Part shown: positions 38,553 to 48,627 of the stretch, one piece after another
Position numbering within the stretch: the first letter of the stretch is position 1
Layout: the number at the start of each line of letters is the position of its first letter
Assembly (NCBI GenBank): GCA_902806235.1
Contig: CADCVW010000012.1
Span: forward strand, 40,150-104,149
Direction of reading: 5' to 3'
Length of the DNA: 64,000 nt
DNA from: an uncultured Sphingomonadaceae bacterium
GTDB lineage: Bacteria; Pseudomonadota; Alphaproteobacteria; Sphingomonadales; Sphingomonadaceae
Notes under the pieces: model-generated
What the model was told of the DNA's origin: nothing
The model's input: the letters and a program-made list of their open reading frames with translations, nothing else
Databases searched by the model: none
Position numbers and translations under genes: made by a program

Positions 38553-39689
38553 ATGTCCGACTACCTCTCCCCCCTCACCTCCCGCCCCCTCCACGCTGAC
38601 ACGCCTCACAGCCTGTCGGACGGCGCGGGCGAGCGCTGGCCGGTGGTCGACGGCATCGCCTTTTTCCGTCGCGGCTCCGAAGTGCTGGCGGCGGAGGCGC
38701 TGTGCGCGCTGGACGCGGGCGACCGGGACGCGGCGCTCGTGCTGCTGCTCGCGGAGAACGACCGCTGGTGGGACGGCGCGCCGCCGCCCGAACCCGACCT
38801 GCGTCGCTTGGTCGCCGAGCGGGAGCGCCTGAGCTTGCGCGAGGCGATGAACCTGCTCGGCTGGGGGCGCGTCGGGACCTACTTCGCGCACCGCTGGTCG
38901 GACCCGACCTTCGTCGCGGGGCTTTCGCTGCTCGACGCGCATTGGGTGGGACCACGCACCGCCTTCGAGCTCGCCTGTGGCATCGGCCATTACCTGCGCG
39001 AGCTGGGGCGGGCGGGGGTGGACGCGTGCGGGGCCGACGTCGTGTTCGCCAAGCTGTGGGTCGCGCGGCACTGGGTGTCGCCGCGGGCGGAGCTCCTCTG
39101 CTTTGACGCGGAAGGGCCGTGGCCGGTCGTGGGGCGGCGCTTCGACCTCGCGCTCTGCCAGGACGCCTTCTACTTCCTGGCCGACAAGTCGTTCGTGGCG
39201 GCGCGGCTGCGCGAGGCGGCGTCCGAGCGGGGCGTCCTCACCATCGGCCACGTCCACAATCGCGACTGGCCGAACTTCTCCAGCGGCGCGGCCGTCACCC
39301 TCCCCGAGCTGCGCGCGCTGTTCCCCGACGCGCTGATGTACGCGGACGAGGCGCTGACGAAAGCGGGTGTGGCGGGCGCGGTCCCCTGCTCGAACAACGG
39401 GCTGGGCGTGACCGAAGCCTTCGGGCTCGCCTGCGGTCCCGGGCTGCGGATGCCGCGCGCGGCGGCCGGGCCGCTGTCGCGGCCGCCGGCGGGAGCGCGG
39501 CTGCGGCGCAACCCGCTGTGCGGCGATGCTGGAAGCACTCCCGCCTGGCCGAGCGAGCGCTACGCCGCCGAATACGGCCCGCGTGCGACCTTCGGCTGCC
39601 GGGCGGTGCCGGACGAGGCGACGATGGGGCCGGAATGGGCCGACGCCGCCGCACGGCGCGAGCTCGTCGACCTGCCGGAGCGCTGGTGA
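38553..39689 (+). CDS. Class I SAM-dependent methyltransferase
   Basis: 378 residues. The SAM-binding motif I is AFELACGIGHYLRELGRAGVDACGAD around residue 140, followed by FDLALCQDAFYFL (motif II/IV region) and an extended C-terminal domain of about 150 residues. The N-terminus (SPLTSRPLHADTPHSL) resembles Trm112-like starts. Substrate unknown. Its stop overlaps the next start (TGATG), beginning a five-gene overlapping block. Confidence 0.82.
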   Translation: MSDYLSPLTSRPLHADTPHSLSDGAGERWPVVDGIAFFRRGSEVLAAEALCALDAGDRDAALVLLLAENDRWWDGAPPPEPDLRRLVAERERLSLREAMNLLGWGRVGTYFAHRWSDPTFVAGLSLLDAHWVGPRTAFELACGIGHYLRELGRAGVDACGADVVFAKLWVARHWVSPRAELLCFDAEGPWPVVGRRFDLALCQDAFYFLADKSFVAARLREAASERGVLTIGHVHNRDWPNFSSGAAVTLPELRALFPDALMYADEALTKAGVAGAVPCSNNGLGVTEAFGLACGPGLRMPRAAAGPLSRPPAGARLRRNPLCGDAGSTPAWPSERYAAEYGPRATFGCRAVPDEATMGPEWADAAARRELVDLPERW

Positions 39690-40684
39690 TGCGCTGGGGG
39701 ATCGCCGGCTACGGCTGGGTGGCGCGCGACTACATGGCCCCGGCAATCCGGGCGGTCGGCGACGAGCTGGCGGGGATCGCCGACCCGGGCGCGCGGGCGC
39801 GGGAGGCGGCACGCGAGGAGGGCGTCCCGGCTTACGAGGCCATCGAACGACTGCTCGCCGCGGGCGTCGACGCGCTCTACGTCGCGTCGCCCAACGACGC
39901 GCACCTCCAGCCCGTGCGCGCAGCTGCGGCGGCGGGCGTGCCGGTGCTGTGCGAAAAGCCGATGGCGGCGACGCTCGCCCAAGCGGAGGAAATGGCGGAC
40001 GCGGTGCGCGAAGGGGGCATCCTGTACGGTACCGCTTTCGACCAGCGGCACCATCCGGCGCACGTCGCGCTACGGGATGCCCTGCAGCGGGGCGCGATCG
40101 GGCGGCCGGCGGCGGTGCGCATCGTCTACGCCTGCTGGGTGGACCCTTTGTGGTCGGCAACTCCCGACAGCGGGCCGAACTGGCGCGCGGACCCGCGCGC
40201 GGCGGGCGGCGGGGCAACCATCGACCTCGCGCTCCACGGCTTGGACCTAACGGAAATGCTGCTCGAAGCGCCGCTCGCCGACCTGCACCTGATGCTCCAG
40301 CGGCGCATCCACGACTATCCGGTGGACGACGGCGGGCTGCTGGTGGGGCGCGCTGCCGATGGCACTCTCCTCTCGCTCCACGTTTCCTACAACTGCCCGG
40401 AAGCCTTGCCGCGGCGGCGGCTGGAGGTGGTGGGCGAGACGGGGCAACTGGTGGCGACCGATACGATGGGGCAGACGGCGGGCGGCTCCTTGGTCCGCGT
40501 GGACGGGCGGACGGGGGGGGCAGAGCCGATCGCCTTCGACGCCCTGCGATCGCCCTTCGAGGGTCAGGCGCGCGCCTTCCGCGCGGCGGTGACGGGCGGG
40601 CCGCACGATTATTCGCTGGAGCGCGACATTCGGCTGACGCGCCTTTTCCACTGCGCGCACGAGGAGGCGCTCAGATGCCTTTAG
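39689..40684 (+). CDS. Gfo/Idh/MocA family oxidoreductase
   Basis: 331 residues. NAD(P)-binding GIAGYGWVARDYM at the start, then the signature VLCEKPMAATLAQAEEM with the catalytic Lys of EKP. The later GGGATIDLALHGLDLTEMLL has the family Asp/His pair. These enzymes oxidise or reduce sugars and inositols (inositol dehydrogenase is a member). With an inositol-phosphate synthase upstream, an inositol or sugar derivative is a reasonable substrate guess. Confidence 0.92.
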   Translation: MRWGIAGYGWVARDYMAPAIRAVGDELAGIADPGARAREAAREEGVPAYEAIERLLAAGVDALYVASPNDAHLQPVRAAAAAGVPVLCEKPMAATLAQAEEMADAVREGGILYGTAFDQRHHPAHVALRDALQRGAIGRPAAVRIVYACWVDPLWSATPDSGPNWRADPRAAGGGATIDLALHGLDLTEMLLEAPLADLHLMLQRRIHDYPVDDGGLLVGRAADGTLLSLHVSYNCPEALPRRRLEVVGETGQLVATDTMGQTAGGSLVRVDGRTGGAEPIAFDALRSPFEGQARAFRAAVTGGPHDYSLERDIRLTRLFHCAHEEALRCL

Positions 40685-41667
40685 GCCAATACGCCTGCGC
40701 CAACTGCGGCTTCTGGCAGCTGCACTTTGCGACGCCGCCGGACTGCCCGGTGTGCACGGACGTGCGCAACGACCTGCCGGCCGACGGCTGGCGCTTCCTG
40801 CCCCGGGCGGAGGTGGCGGCGACCCACGAGGGCTCCGCCCGCGAGGTCGCGCCCGGCTTGTGGGCATTCACCACCACGCCGGCGCTGGGGCTGGCGGGAA
40901 CCGGCTGGCTCATCGTCCGCGAGGAGGGCAACATCGCCTTCGAGGCCGCGCCCTTTTATTCGAACGCGATGCTCCGCGAGATGGAGCGGCTGGGCGGCGT
41001 ATCCCTCCTCGCGGCGAGCCACGCGCACGGCTACGGCGCGCTGTGGCAGCTGCAGGAAACCTTTGGCCCCGAGGTGGTGGCGATCCAGCTCGACGACCTG
41101 TTCATGACCAAGGCCTTCGCGGTAACCGCTCCCTACGATGAGACGTTGGAGCTCGCGCCGGGTTATACGTTGCACCACGTCGGCGGGCATTATCCGGGCC
41201 AGGCGGTGCTGCACGATGCGGAGCACAAGCGCCTGTTCTGCGGGGATATGTTCAAGATCGACCAGGAGGACGGGCGCTCAACGGCGGTGTCGTCGCACTG
41301 GGCGTTCCACAAGAACATCCCGCTCACCCACGGGCAGCTCCGGCGCTACCGCGAGGTCATTGCCCCGCTCGACTTCGACGCGGTGCTGACGCCGTTCGAG
41401 TACGCGCCGGAGGTGGGGCGGGAGGTCGCGCTGGCGAGCCTGGACGACGCGCTGTCGCGCCCGCCGGGGGTGCGGCGGTTCGCGCTGGCGACGGTTAATC
41501 CTCCCCGGCACGGGGAGGGGAACCATGACGTGCAACGGCATGGTGGAGGGGGCCCCGCTCTCGGTGAGGACGGAGCCGGGGGAGAAGCGGGCCCCCTCCA
41601 CCACGATGCTCCGCATCGCGGCCTCCCTCCCCGTGCCGGGGAGGATTTCGGAGGTGCGCGGCCATGA
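40675..41667 (+). CDS. Zinc-ribbon plus metallo-beta-lactamase-fold hydrolase with a repeat-encoded tail
   Basis: 330 residues. The N-terminal zinc ribbon has two pairs of Cys: CANC (residues 8–11 area) and CPVC. The MBL domain shows SHAHGYGALWQLQ in the HxHxDH position with non-standard residues, THPG-like HHVGGHYPGQAVL, and LFCGDMFKID. So the metal site is present but atypical. From about residue 275 the reading frame runs into a palindromic intergenic repeat (41497–41647) and about 50 residues are encoded by that element. The ATG overlaps the preceding gene by 10 bases and the TGA overlaps the YcaO start. Confidence 0.8.
   Translation: MPLGQYACANCGFWQLHFATPPDCPVCTDVRNDLPADGWRFLPRAEVAATHEGSAREVAPGLWAFTTTPALGLAGTGWLIVREEGNIAFEAAPFYSNAMLREMERLGGVSLLAASHAHGYGALWQLQETFGPEVVAIQLDDLFMTKAFAVTAPYDETLELAPGYTLHHVGGHYPGQAVLHDAEHKRLFCGDMFKIDQEDGRSTAVSSHWAFHKNIPLTHGQLRRYREVIAPLDFDAVLTPFEYAPEVGREVALASLDDALSRPPGVRRFALATVNPPRHGEGNHDVQRHGGGGPALGEDGAGGEAGPLHHDAPHRGLPPRAGEDFGGARP
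41497..41647. repeat. Nested palindromic repeat element (151 bases)
   Basis: Perfect 23-base outer arms (41497–41519 and 41625–41647, beginning AATCCTCCCCGGCACGGGG) and perfect 14-base inner arms (41541–41554 and 41590–41603, TGGTGGAGGGGGCC) form a nested inverted structure. It overlaps the 3' end of the metallo-hydrolase gene and stops just before the YcaO start. It looks like a small non-autonomous palindromic element (REP/MITE-like). Confidence 0.85.
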
Positions 41668-43166
41668 CCGTCCACTCCGACCACCCCCTCCCCGACCCCG
41701 TCCGCGCCTACATGGCCGCGCTGCCGCGCGGCGACTGGTACCTGTTCGACATGAGCCCGCTCGACCGGGCGGGCGTGCCGGCGTGGAAGGCAGCGCTGTT
41801 TCCCGATGACGCCGCGGCCGCGGGCTGCGCGACGCAGCAGGGCACGGGCTACGGCGAGACCGCGGCACAGGCGATGATCGCGGCGGTCGCCGAGTGCATG
41901 GAGGAGGTCCACGCGCGGCTGGGCTTCCGGGCGATGCGGCAGTGGACGGGCAGCTACCGCGAGCTGGTCCGCGAACGGGGCAAGCGCGGCGTCGCCGACC
42001 CGCTGGCGCTGTGCCTGCCCGCCGGCTCCTCCGTCGACCGCGACACAAAGCTCTCCTGGGTGGAGGCGGAGCGCTGGTTCGGCGGCGATCCGGTGCTGGT
42101 GCCGGTGGACTTGGCCGCGCTCGACGCGGGCGGGCTGCCGGCCGGCTACCGCCCTTTTACCACCCTGATCACCAACGGGCTGGGCGCGGGGCCGACACGC
42201 GCCTGGGCGGCGGCGCACGGGTTGTTCGAATGCCTCCAGCGCGACGGCAACGGGCTGTTCTTCCGCGCGCTCGATCCGGGCGTGGGGCTGACTTTCGACG
42301 AGCCGCTCGCCCCCGCGACGGCCGAGGCCATGGCGCGGATGACCGCGGCGGGCATCGAGCTGATGCCGAAGTTCGCCACGGACGAGTTCGGCTTCGTCAA
42401 CCTGTACGTCGTGGGCGCGGACCGCGATCCGGACGCTCTGCCCGTCCCAGTCGCGATGACCGGCGGCGGCGAGGCATGCGACCTCGACAGGCAAGTGGCG
42501 CTGCGCAAGGCGGTGCTCGAATACGGCCACGCGCGGGCGCGCAAGGCATTCACCTTCGGGCCGCTGGAGGCGATCCGGCGCATCATGCCGCCCGGCTATT
42601 GGGAGCGGACGGCGCCGCTGGTGCGCGCCTCGGCGCGGACGGCGGAGCCGCGGCAGGTGGAGGCGTTCCGCTACTGGCTGGGCCTGTCCGGGAGCGAGCT
42701 GCGCCGGCTGCTAGCCGACCCGGTGTACGCGGTGCGCTGCGCGCGACCGTTCGAGGGCCTGGCGACGAGCGAGACCGCTTCGCCCGAGGCGAAGGGCGAG
42801 GAGGCGGCGCGGCGGCTGCACGACGCGGGGTTCGACCCCCTGATCCTGCCGTTCACAGGGCCAGACGCCGGGATGCACTCGGTCCGCGTGATCGTGCCGG
42901 GGCTCGAGGTGGAGACGATGAGCTACTACCGCATCGGCGAGCGGGGCGCGGCGAAGCTGCGCGACGCGGACAGCCCGCTGCTGCGCTGGGGCGAAGCAGC
43001 CGGCGGGCGGCGCGCCCCCGTGCGCCTCGCGCCGGAAGCCTACGATCGGCTCGGCGGCGTTCCGTTGCTCGACCTCGACGAGGTCGACCGGCGGGTCGGC
43101 GGGCTTTATCCGCTCTACCGCGAGCCTGGCGCCCACGAGATGCTGGTGCACAGGGGCGAGCTATGA
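41664..43166 (+). CDS. YcaO-domain protein
   Basis: 500 residues. ATP-binding YcaO core is well kept: AAVAECMEEVHAR (Glu77 and Glu80/81), NGLGAG at 171–176 then HGLFECLQRDG (Glu189, Arg193, Asp194), and ALRKAVLEYGHARARK. The C-terminal VIVPGLEVETMSYY strand is also typical. YcaO enzymes use ATP to phosphorylate amide oxygens, making azolines, thioamides or amidines. No E1-like/ocin-ThiF partner, TfuA or precursor peptide is seen, and the C-terminus (VHRGEL) lacks the proline-rich end of azoline-forming types. Start overlaps the upstream stop (ATGA), as does its own stop with the next gene. Confidence 0.9.
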   Translation: MTVHSDHPLPDPVRAYMAALPRGDWYLFDMSPLDRAGVPAWKAALFPDDAAAAGCATQQGTGYGETAAQAMIAAVAECMEEVHARLGFRAMRQWTGSYRELVRERGKRGVADPLALCLPAGSSVDRDTKLSWVEAERWFGGDPVLVPVDLAALDAGGLPAGYRPFTTLITNGLGAGPTRAWAAAHGLFECLQRDGNGLFFRALDPGVGLTFDEPLAPATAEAMARMTAAGIELMPKFATDEFGFVNLYVVGADRDPDALPVPVAMTGGGEACDLDRQVALRKAVLEYGHARARKAFTFGPLEAIRRIMPPGYWERTAPLVRASARTAEPRQVEAFRYWLGLSGSELRRLLADPVYAVRCARPFEGLATSETASPEAKGEEAARRLHDAGFDPLILPFTGPDAGMHSVRVIVPGLEVETMSYYRIGERGAAKLRDADSPLLRWGEAAGGRRAPVRLAPEAYDRLGGVPLLDLDEVDRRVGGLYPLYREPGAHEMLVHRGEL

Positions 43167-44005
43167 CGCTGCGCTACGCCTACAACACCAACGGCGCGGC
43201 GAACCACCGGCTCGACGACGCGCTGCGGCTAATCGCGGACGCGGGGTACGACGGCGTCGCGCTGACGCTCGATCACCACCACCTCGACCCGTCCGCGGAC
43301 GGCTGGGCGGGGGAGGCGGAGCGGGTGGCTGGGCTACTCGCGAGTCTGCGCCTCGGCTGCGTGATCGAGACGGGCGCGCGCTACCTGCTCGACCCGCGCG
43401 ACAAGCACGAGCCGACACTGGTGACGCGCGACGCAGACGGCAGGGCGCGGCGGGTCGCGTTCCTGACCCGCGCGCTGGAGATGGGAGCGATGCTCGGCGC
43501 GGAGACGATGAGCTTCTGGGCGGGCGTTCCCAAGCCGGGGGTCAGGCGCGAGGAGGCGTTCGGCTGGCTGCGCGACGGACTGGCGCGGGTGTGCGACGCG
43601 GCCGAGCGGATCGGCGTACCCGCCAGCCTGGAGCCTGAGCCCGGGATGCTGGTGGAGACGGTCGCGGACTACGCGAGGCTCCGCACCGAGCACCCGACGC
43701 TCAGGCTCGCGCTCGACACGGGGCATTGCCTGGTGACGGAGGACATCGACCCGGCGGACGCGGTGCGCGCGTACGCGGCGCGCCTCGGCACGGTGGCGAT
43801 CGAGGACATGCGCCGGGGCGACCACACGCACCTGCCGTTCGGGCAGGGGGACATGGACGTGGGCGGCGTGCTGAGCGCGCTCAAGGATATCGGCTTCGGC
43901 GGGCTGGTGTGCGTGGAGCTGTCGCGGGAAAGCCCGCGAGCGCACCAGGCGGTGCCGGAGGCGATCGCGTATCTGCGGGCGGCGGAGGGGAAGCTGAGCT
44001 CGTGA
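43163..44005 (+). CDS. Sugar-isomerase-like TIM-barrel protein
   Basis: 280 residues. AP-endonuclease-2/xylose-isomerase-like barrel: ALTLDHHHL early, SLEPEPGMLVET with the metal Glu, LALDTGHCLV with Asp and His ligands, and a late CVELSRESPRAHQ Glu. Members isomerise, epimerise or dehydrate sugars and inositols (IolE, IolI, EboE-like). Last gene of the overlapping block that begins at the methyltransferase; a large inverted repeat follows directly. Confidence 0.88.
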   Translation: MTLRYAYNTNGAANHRLDDALRLIADAGYDGVALTLDHHHLDPSADGWAGEAERVAGLLASLRLGCVIETGARYLLDPRDKHEPTLVTRDADGRARRVAFLTRALEMGAMLGAETMSFWAGVPKPGVRREEAFGWLRDGLARVCDAAERIGVPASLEPEPGMLVETVADYARLRTEHPTLRLALDTGHCLVTEDIDPADAVRAYAARLGTVAIEDMRRGDHTHLPFGQGDMDVGGVLSALKDIGFGGLVCVELSRESPRAHQAVPEAIAYLRAAEGKLSS

Positions 44006-44021
44006 GCGCACCCGCCCCTTG

Positions 44022-44111
44022 CCCGTCAGCCCTGAGCCTGCCGAAGGGCGGGCCACGCCCACCGCGGTCGGTGCGCAGATCCCGCCCTTCGGCAGGCTCA
44101 GGGCTGACGGG
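44022..44111. repeat. Perfect 31-base inverted repeat
   Basis: 44022–44052 and 44081–44111 are exact reverse complements (arms begin CCCGTCAGCCCTGAG) around 28 bases. It sits between the TIM-barrel stop and the glycosyltransferase start. Sequences of the type CAGCCCTGAGC…GAAGGGCGGG are dispersed repeats in many alphaproteobacteria. RNA from either strand would form a long stem and could attenuate expression. Confidence 0.9.
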
Positions 44112-44150
44112 AGTGGGTAGATTTGGGCGCTTGTGGCGGAAGCCACGCTG

Positions 44151-45368
44151 ATGCGCGTCCTCTTTCTGTCCCGCCGCTTCTTCCCTGCTATCTCCGGCAT
44201 GTCGATCTACGCTGTCAATCTGCTGCGCCGCTTGGTCGCGGCCGGGCACGACGTGACGATGATCTCCCAGTACCGCGGCGACGCGTTCGGCCGCGGCGTG
44301 TACGGCGGGGGTCCTCCCCCGCCCGTGCCGGGGGTGAAGGTGATCGGGCTGGAGGCGCTCGGCGAGCAGCAGGGCGGCGACTTCGAGCGGGACGTGGCGG
44401 CGATGGTCGCGGCGATCGTCGCCGAACACGCTGTCGCACCTTTCGACGTGCTCCACGCGCAATACGGCTACCCGAACGGCTGGGCCGTGCTGCTCGCCTC
44501 GCGGCTGCTCGGCGTGTCCAACCTCGTCTCCATACAGGGCGGCGACGGGCATTGGGTGGGGAGCTGCTGCGAAACGCACCGGCTGGCGATGACGCGCGTG
44601 CTCGACCACGCGGGGGCGCTGCTGATCGGCGGGCGGAGCTTCGCAGAAGAGGTGCGCGACCGGCTGGGGACGCCGTTGGAGCGGTTCACGGTCGTGCCGG
44701 GGGCGGTGGACACCGCGCGGTTCGCGCCCGGCGAGCCGGCGGCGGCGGGCGCGCCCGTGCGGCTGCTCTACCACGGCCGGGTCGACCGGCGGAAAGGCGT
44801 GCTCGATTTCCTGGCGGCGCTGGCGACCTTGCGCACGGCGCGCCCCTGGACCGCGACGGTGTCCGGCATCGGCCCCGATCTCGAGCCGGCGCGGGCGCTC
44901 GCCGCCGAGTTGGAGCTCGGCGGCCGCGTCCGCTTCTCCGGCTACGCGGAGTACGAGGTGGCGCCGCAGCTCTACCGCCAGCACGACCTGTTCGTCTCGC
45001 CGACCTACGCCGAGGGGTTCTCCAACACGATCCTGGAAGCGATGGCGAGCGGGCTGGCCGTGCTGTCCTGCCGCGCGGTGGGCGTGGTGGACTGCCTACG
45101 CGACGGGGAGAACGGCCTCCTCACCGAACCGGGCGACGTCCCGGCCCAGGCGGCGGGGCTCGCCCGGCTGATCGACGACGGGGGCTTGCGCGAGCGGCTG
45201 GCGCGCGCGGGCTTGGAAGAGTGCCGGCGGGTGTACGGGTGGGATGTCGTAGGGAAGCTGATCATGGCCGAATACGAGCGGCTGCGCGGGACGACGCCGG
45301 ACCTCCGCTTCGACCCCGAGCTACCGATCGCGCCCTGCCGATTCCGCGAAACGCCGCACCTGCTCTGA
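44151..45368 (+). CDS. GT4-family glycosyltransferase
   Basis: 405 residues, GT-B fold. N-domain: FLSRRFFPAISGMSIYAVNLLRRL with the glycine loop; C-domain: LLYHGRVDRRKGVLDFL and the EX7E motif EGFSNTILEA. These are typical of retaining transferases such as MshA-like enzymes and lipopolysaccharide transferases. Donor and acceptor unknown. ATG 44151 is chosen; a GTG at 44133 would add six residues. Its stop overlaps the deacetylase start (TGATG), so the pair is translationally coupled. Confidence 0.92.
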   Translation: MRVLFLSRRFFPAISGMSIYAVNLLRRLVAAGHDVTMISQYRGDAFGRGVYGGGPPPPVPGVKVIGLEALGEQQGGDFERDVAAMVAAIVAEHAVAPFDVLHAQYGYPNGWAVLLASRLLGVSNLVSIQGGDGHWVGSCCETHRLAMTRVLDHAGALLIGGRSFAEEVRDRLGTPLERFTVVPGAVDTARFAPGEPAAAGAPVRLLYHGRVDRRKGVLDFLAALATLRTARPWTATVSGIGPDLEPARALAAELELGGRVRFSGYAEYEVAPQLYRQHDLFVSPTYAEGFSNTILEAMASGLAVLSCRAVGVVDCLRDGENGLLTEPGDVPAQAAGLARLIDDGGLRERLARAGLEECRRVYGWDVVGKLIMAEYERLRGTTPDLRFDPELPIAPCRFRETPHLL

Positions 45369-46060
45369 TGCCCACCCTCCTCGCCGTCTCCCCCCACCTC
45401 GACGACGCCGTGTTCTCCGCCGGCGGCGCGCTCAGCCGGCGGGCGCGTGAAGGGTGGCGCGTGGTGGTGGCGACCTGCTTCACGGCGACCATGCCCGACC
45501 CGCGGGGTTTCGCGCTCGCCTGCCAGCTCGACAAGGGATTGAGGCCGGAGGTGGACTACATGGCGCTGCGCCGCGCGGAGGACATTGCGGCCTGCGCCGC
45601 GGTGGGGGCCGAGGCGCGGCACCTGCCGCTGCCCGAAGCGCCGCACCGCGGGTACGCGAGCGCCCCCGCGCTGTTCGGACCGCGGCTCGCCGACGACCGC
45701 GTCGACCGGGCGCTGCGGCCGGCGCTCGAGCGGCTGCTCGCCGAGCTGTTGCCCGAGCTGATCTGGGGCCCGCAGGCGATCGGCGACCATGTCGACCACC
45801 ACGTCGTGCGCGACCTGCTCGACGCCATGGCGCTCCCCGCCCCGCTCCAACTGTGGGAGGACTGGCCCTACGCCGACCGCGCGCCGCGCGGCCCCGCGAC
45901 GCTCGCCGTCCCGCTCGACGCGGCTGCGAAAGCGGCGAAGCTCGACGGGTGCCTCGCCTATCGTTCCCAGCTCGGCTTCCAGTTCGGCGGCGCGGAACGG
46001 CTGCGCGAGCGGCTGGAGGGGATCGCCGAGGAACGTTTCGCCGCGTTGGAACGGGGATAA
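45368..46060 (+). CDS. PIG-L/LmbE-family deacetylase
   Basis: 230 residues. Zinc-dependent N-deacetylase of the GlcNAc-inositol/mycothiol-bacillithiol type. The metal motif is SPHLDDAVFS (His10, Asp12, Asp13) and the second is GDHVDHHVV with His141–His145, supplying the third ligand and base. It is coupled to the glycosyltransferase, the same gene logic as MshA/MshB and GPI-anchor synthesis. Likely removes an acetyl group from an amino sugar added by its neighbour. Confidence 0.92.
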   Translation: MPTLLAVSPHLDDAVFSAGGALSRRAREGWRVVVATCFTATMPDPRGFALACQLDKGLRPEVDYMALRRAEDIAACAAVGAEARHLPLPEAPHRGYASAPALFGPRLADDRVDRALRPALERLLAELLPELIWGPQAIGDHVDHHVVRDLLDAMALPAPLQLWEDWPYADRAPRGPATLAVPLDAAAKAAKLDGCLAYRSQLGFQFGGAERLRERLEGIAEERFAALERG

Positions 46061-46121
46061 TTGGCGTGGGCGGACGCCGCTTGCCAATAAATCGTTAACG
46101 GTAGCGCGCTGGGGTGGCGGC

Positions 46122-46562
46122 GAAGAGAGCCGACGGCTGGAACTGGAGATCACCGGAGGCGTGCTGATCCGCGACGCGGACAGCGCCCTGGCCATCCTTC
46201 GCGACCTGAAGACGATAGGGTCAGGATCTCGATGGCCGACTTCGGCACAGGCTATTCGTCGCTCAGCTATTTCCGCCAGTTCCCGTTCGACAAGGTCAAA
46301 ATCGACCAAAGTTTCGTCCGCGACATGGCTGCCAAAAGCCAGGCGCTCGCCGTGGTGCAGGCGGTGGTCGGGCTGGGCCGAGGCTTAGGGATGCCGGTGG
46401 TGGCCGAAGACGTCGAAACGGCGGCGCAGCTCGACGTGCTGCGCGCCGAGCTGCGCCCAAGTTCAGGGCTACGCGATCGGCCGGCCCGCGTCGATCGAGG
46501 CCTTCGCCGGGTTGGTCGTGGATCGCGATGCGAATGGAGAGATCGCAGCGCGCACGACCTGA
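46122..46562 (+). pseudogene. Remnant of an EAL-domain (cyclic-di-GMP phosphodiesterase) gene
   Basis: Only the C-terminal half of an EAL domain remains, in three pieces. First, SRRLELEITGGVLIRD to DLKTIG (46122–46216). Then, in a new frame, MADFGTGYSSLSYFRQFPFD with KVKIDQSFVRDM (46232 on), which includes the conserved DFGTGYSSL loop and KIDQSFV. Then VQGYAIGRPASIEAFAG to TGA 46560–46562. One missing G near 46218 repairs the first shift and two missing G near 46452 the second. The start and the EAL motif itself are gone. It separates the deacetylase from the ABC genes. Confidence 0.85.
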
Positions 46563-46645
46563 CCTACGGTCGCCCGCCCCCTTGCCAAGGCGGCCTAAGT
46601 TCATCACGGTGCGCAGGAGAACAAAGCGCGAGGAGCGGGACGGGG

Positions 46646-47748
<1,103 letters not shown>

Positions 47749-47752
<4 letters not shown>

Positions 47753-48627
47753 CCGCCAACGCCCGCCGCGTTGACCTCGCCGGGCTGTGGTTCGTCCTGC
47801 CCTTTCTCCTGCTCTATTCGGTCATCCTGATCTGGCCGCTGCTGCGCGGCATTTCGCTCAGCTTCCACCGCGCGGACCTGTTCGGGGCGCGGACCTTCGT
47901 CGGGCTCGACAACTACGTCCGCCTGTTCGCCGACCCGATCTTCTGGCAGTCGGTGGTCAACACCTTCCTCCTGGTGCTGATCGTCGTGCCCCCGCTCACC
48001 GCCATCGCGCTCGGGCTGGCGCTCGCGCTGAACAAGCGCACCCGGGCGTCCGCGCTGTTCCGCGGCGTGTTCTTCGCCCCCGCCGTGCTGTCGGTGACTA
48101 TCGTCACCTTGATCTGGCGCTTTATCCTCACCCCCGACGCGGGGCTGGTGGCGGAGGCGGCGCAGGCGCTGGGGCGCGAGCCGATCCCCTTCCTGTCGGA
48201 CCCGGGGCTCGCGCTGCCCGCGCTCGCGCTGACCACCATCTGGTGGTCGCTCGGCTTCCCGATGATGCTGTTCCTCGCGGGCCTCCAGCAGATCCCGGAG
48301 GACATGTACGAAGCGGCAGCCCTGGACGGGGCGGGGCCGTGGACGCGCTTCCGGCGGATCACGCTGCCCTCGCTCCGCCGCACGCTGGTGCTGGTGCTGA
48401 TGACCCAGGTCGCCGCCCAGCTGCAGCTGTTCGGCCAAGCGCAGCTCCTGACCGGCGGCGGCCCGAGTGGGGCGTCGCGCACCGTCGTGCTCTACATCTT
48501 TGAGGCCTCCTTCGGCCGCTGGGAACTCGGCTACGCCACCGCCATGGCCGAGATGCTGTTCCTGCTCGTGCTGCTGGTGGTGGTGGTCCAGTACCGCGCG
48601 ACGATGGAGAAGGAGGTGCTGCGCTGA
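47749..48627 (+). CDS. Sugar ABC transporter permease (MalF type)
   Basis: 292 residues and about six membrane helices, starting LWFVLPFLLLYSVILIWPLL. The EAA loop that docks on the ATPase is EDMYEAAALDGAGPWTRFRRITLPSLRR. GTG 47749 overlaps the ATPase stop. Forms a heterodimeric channel with the next gene. Confidence 0.94.
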
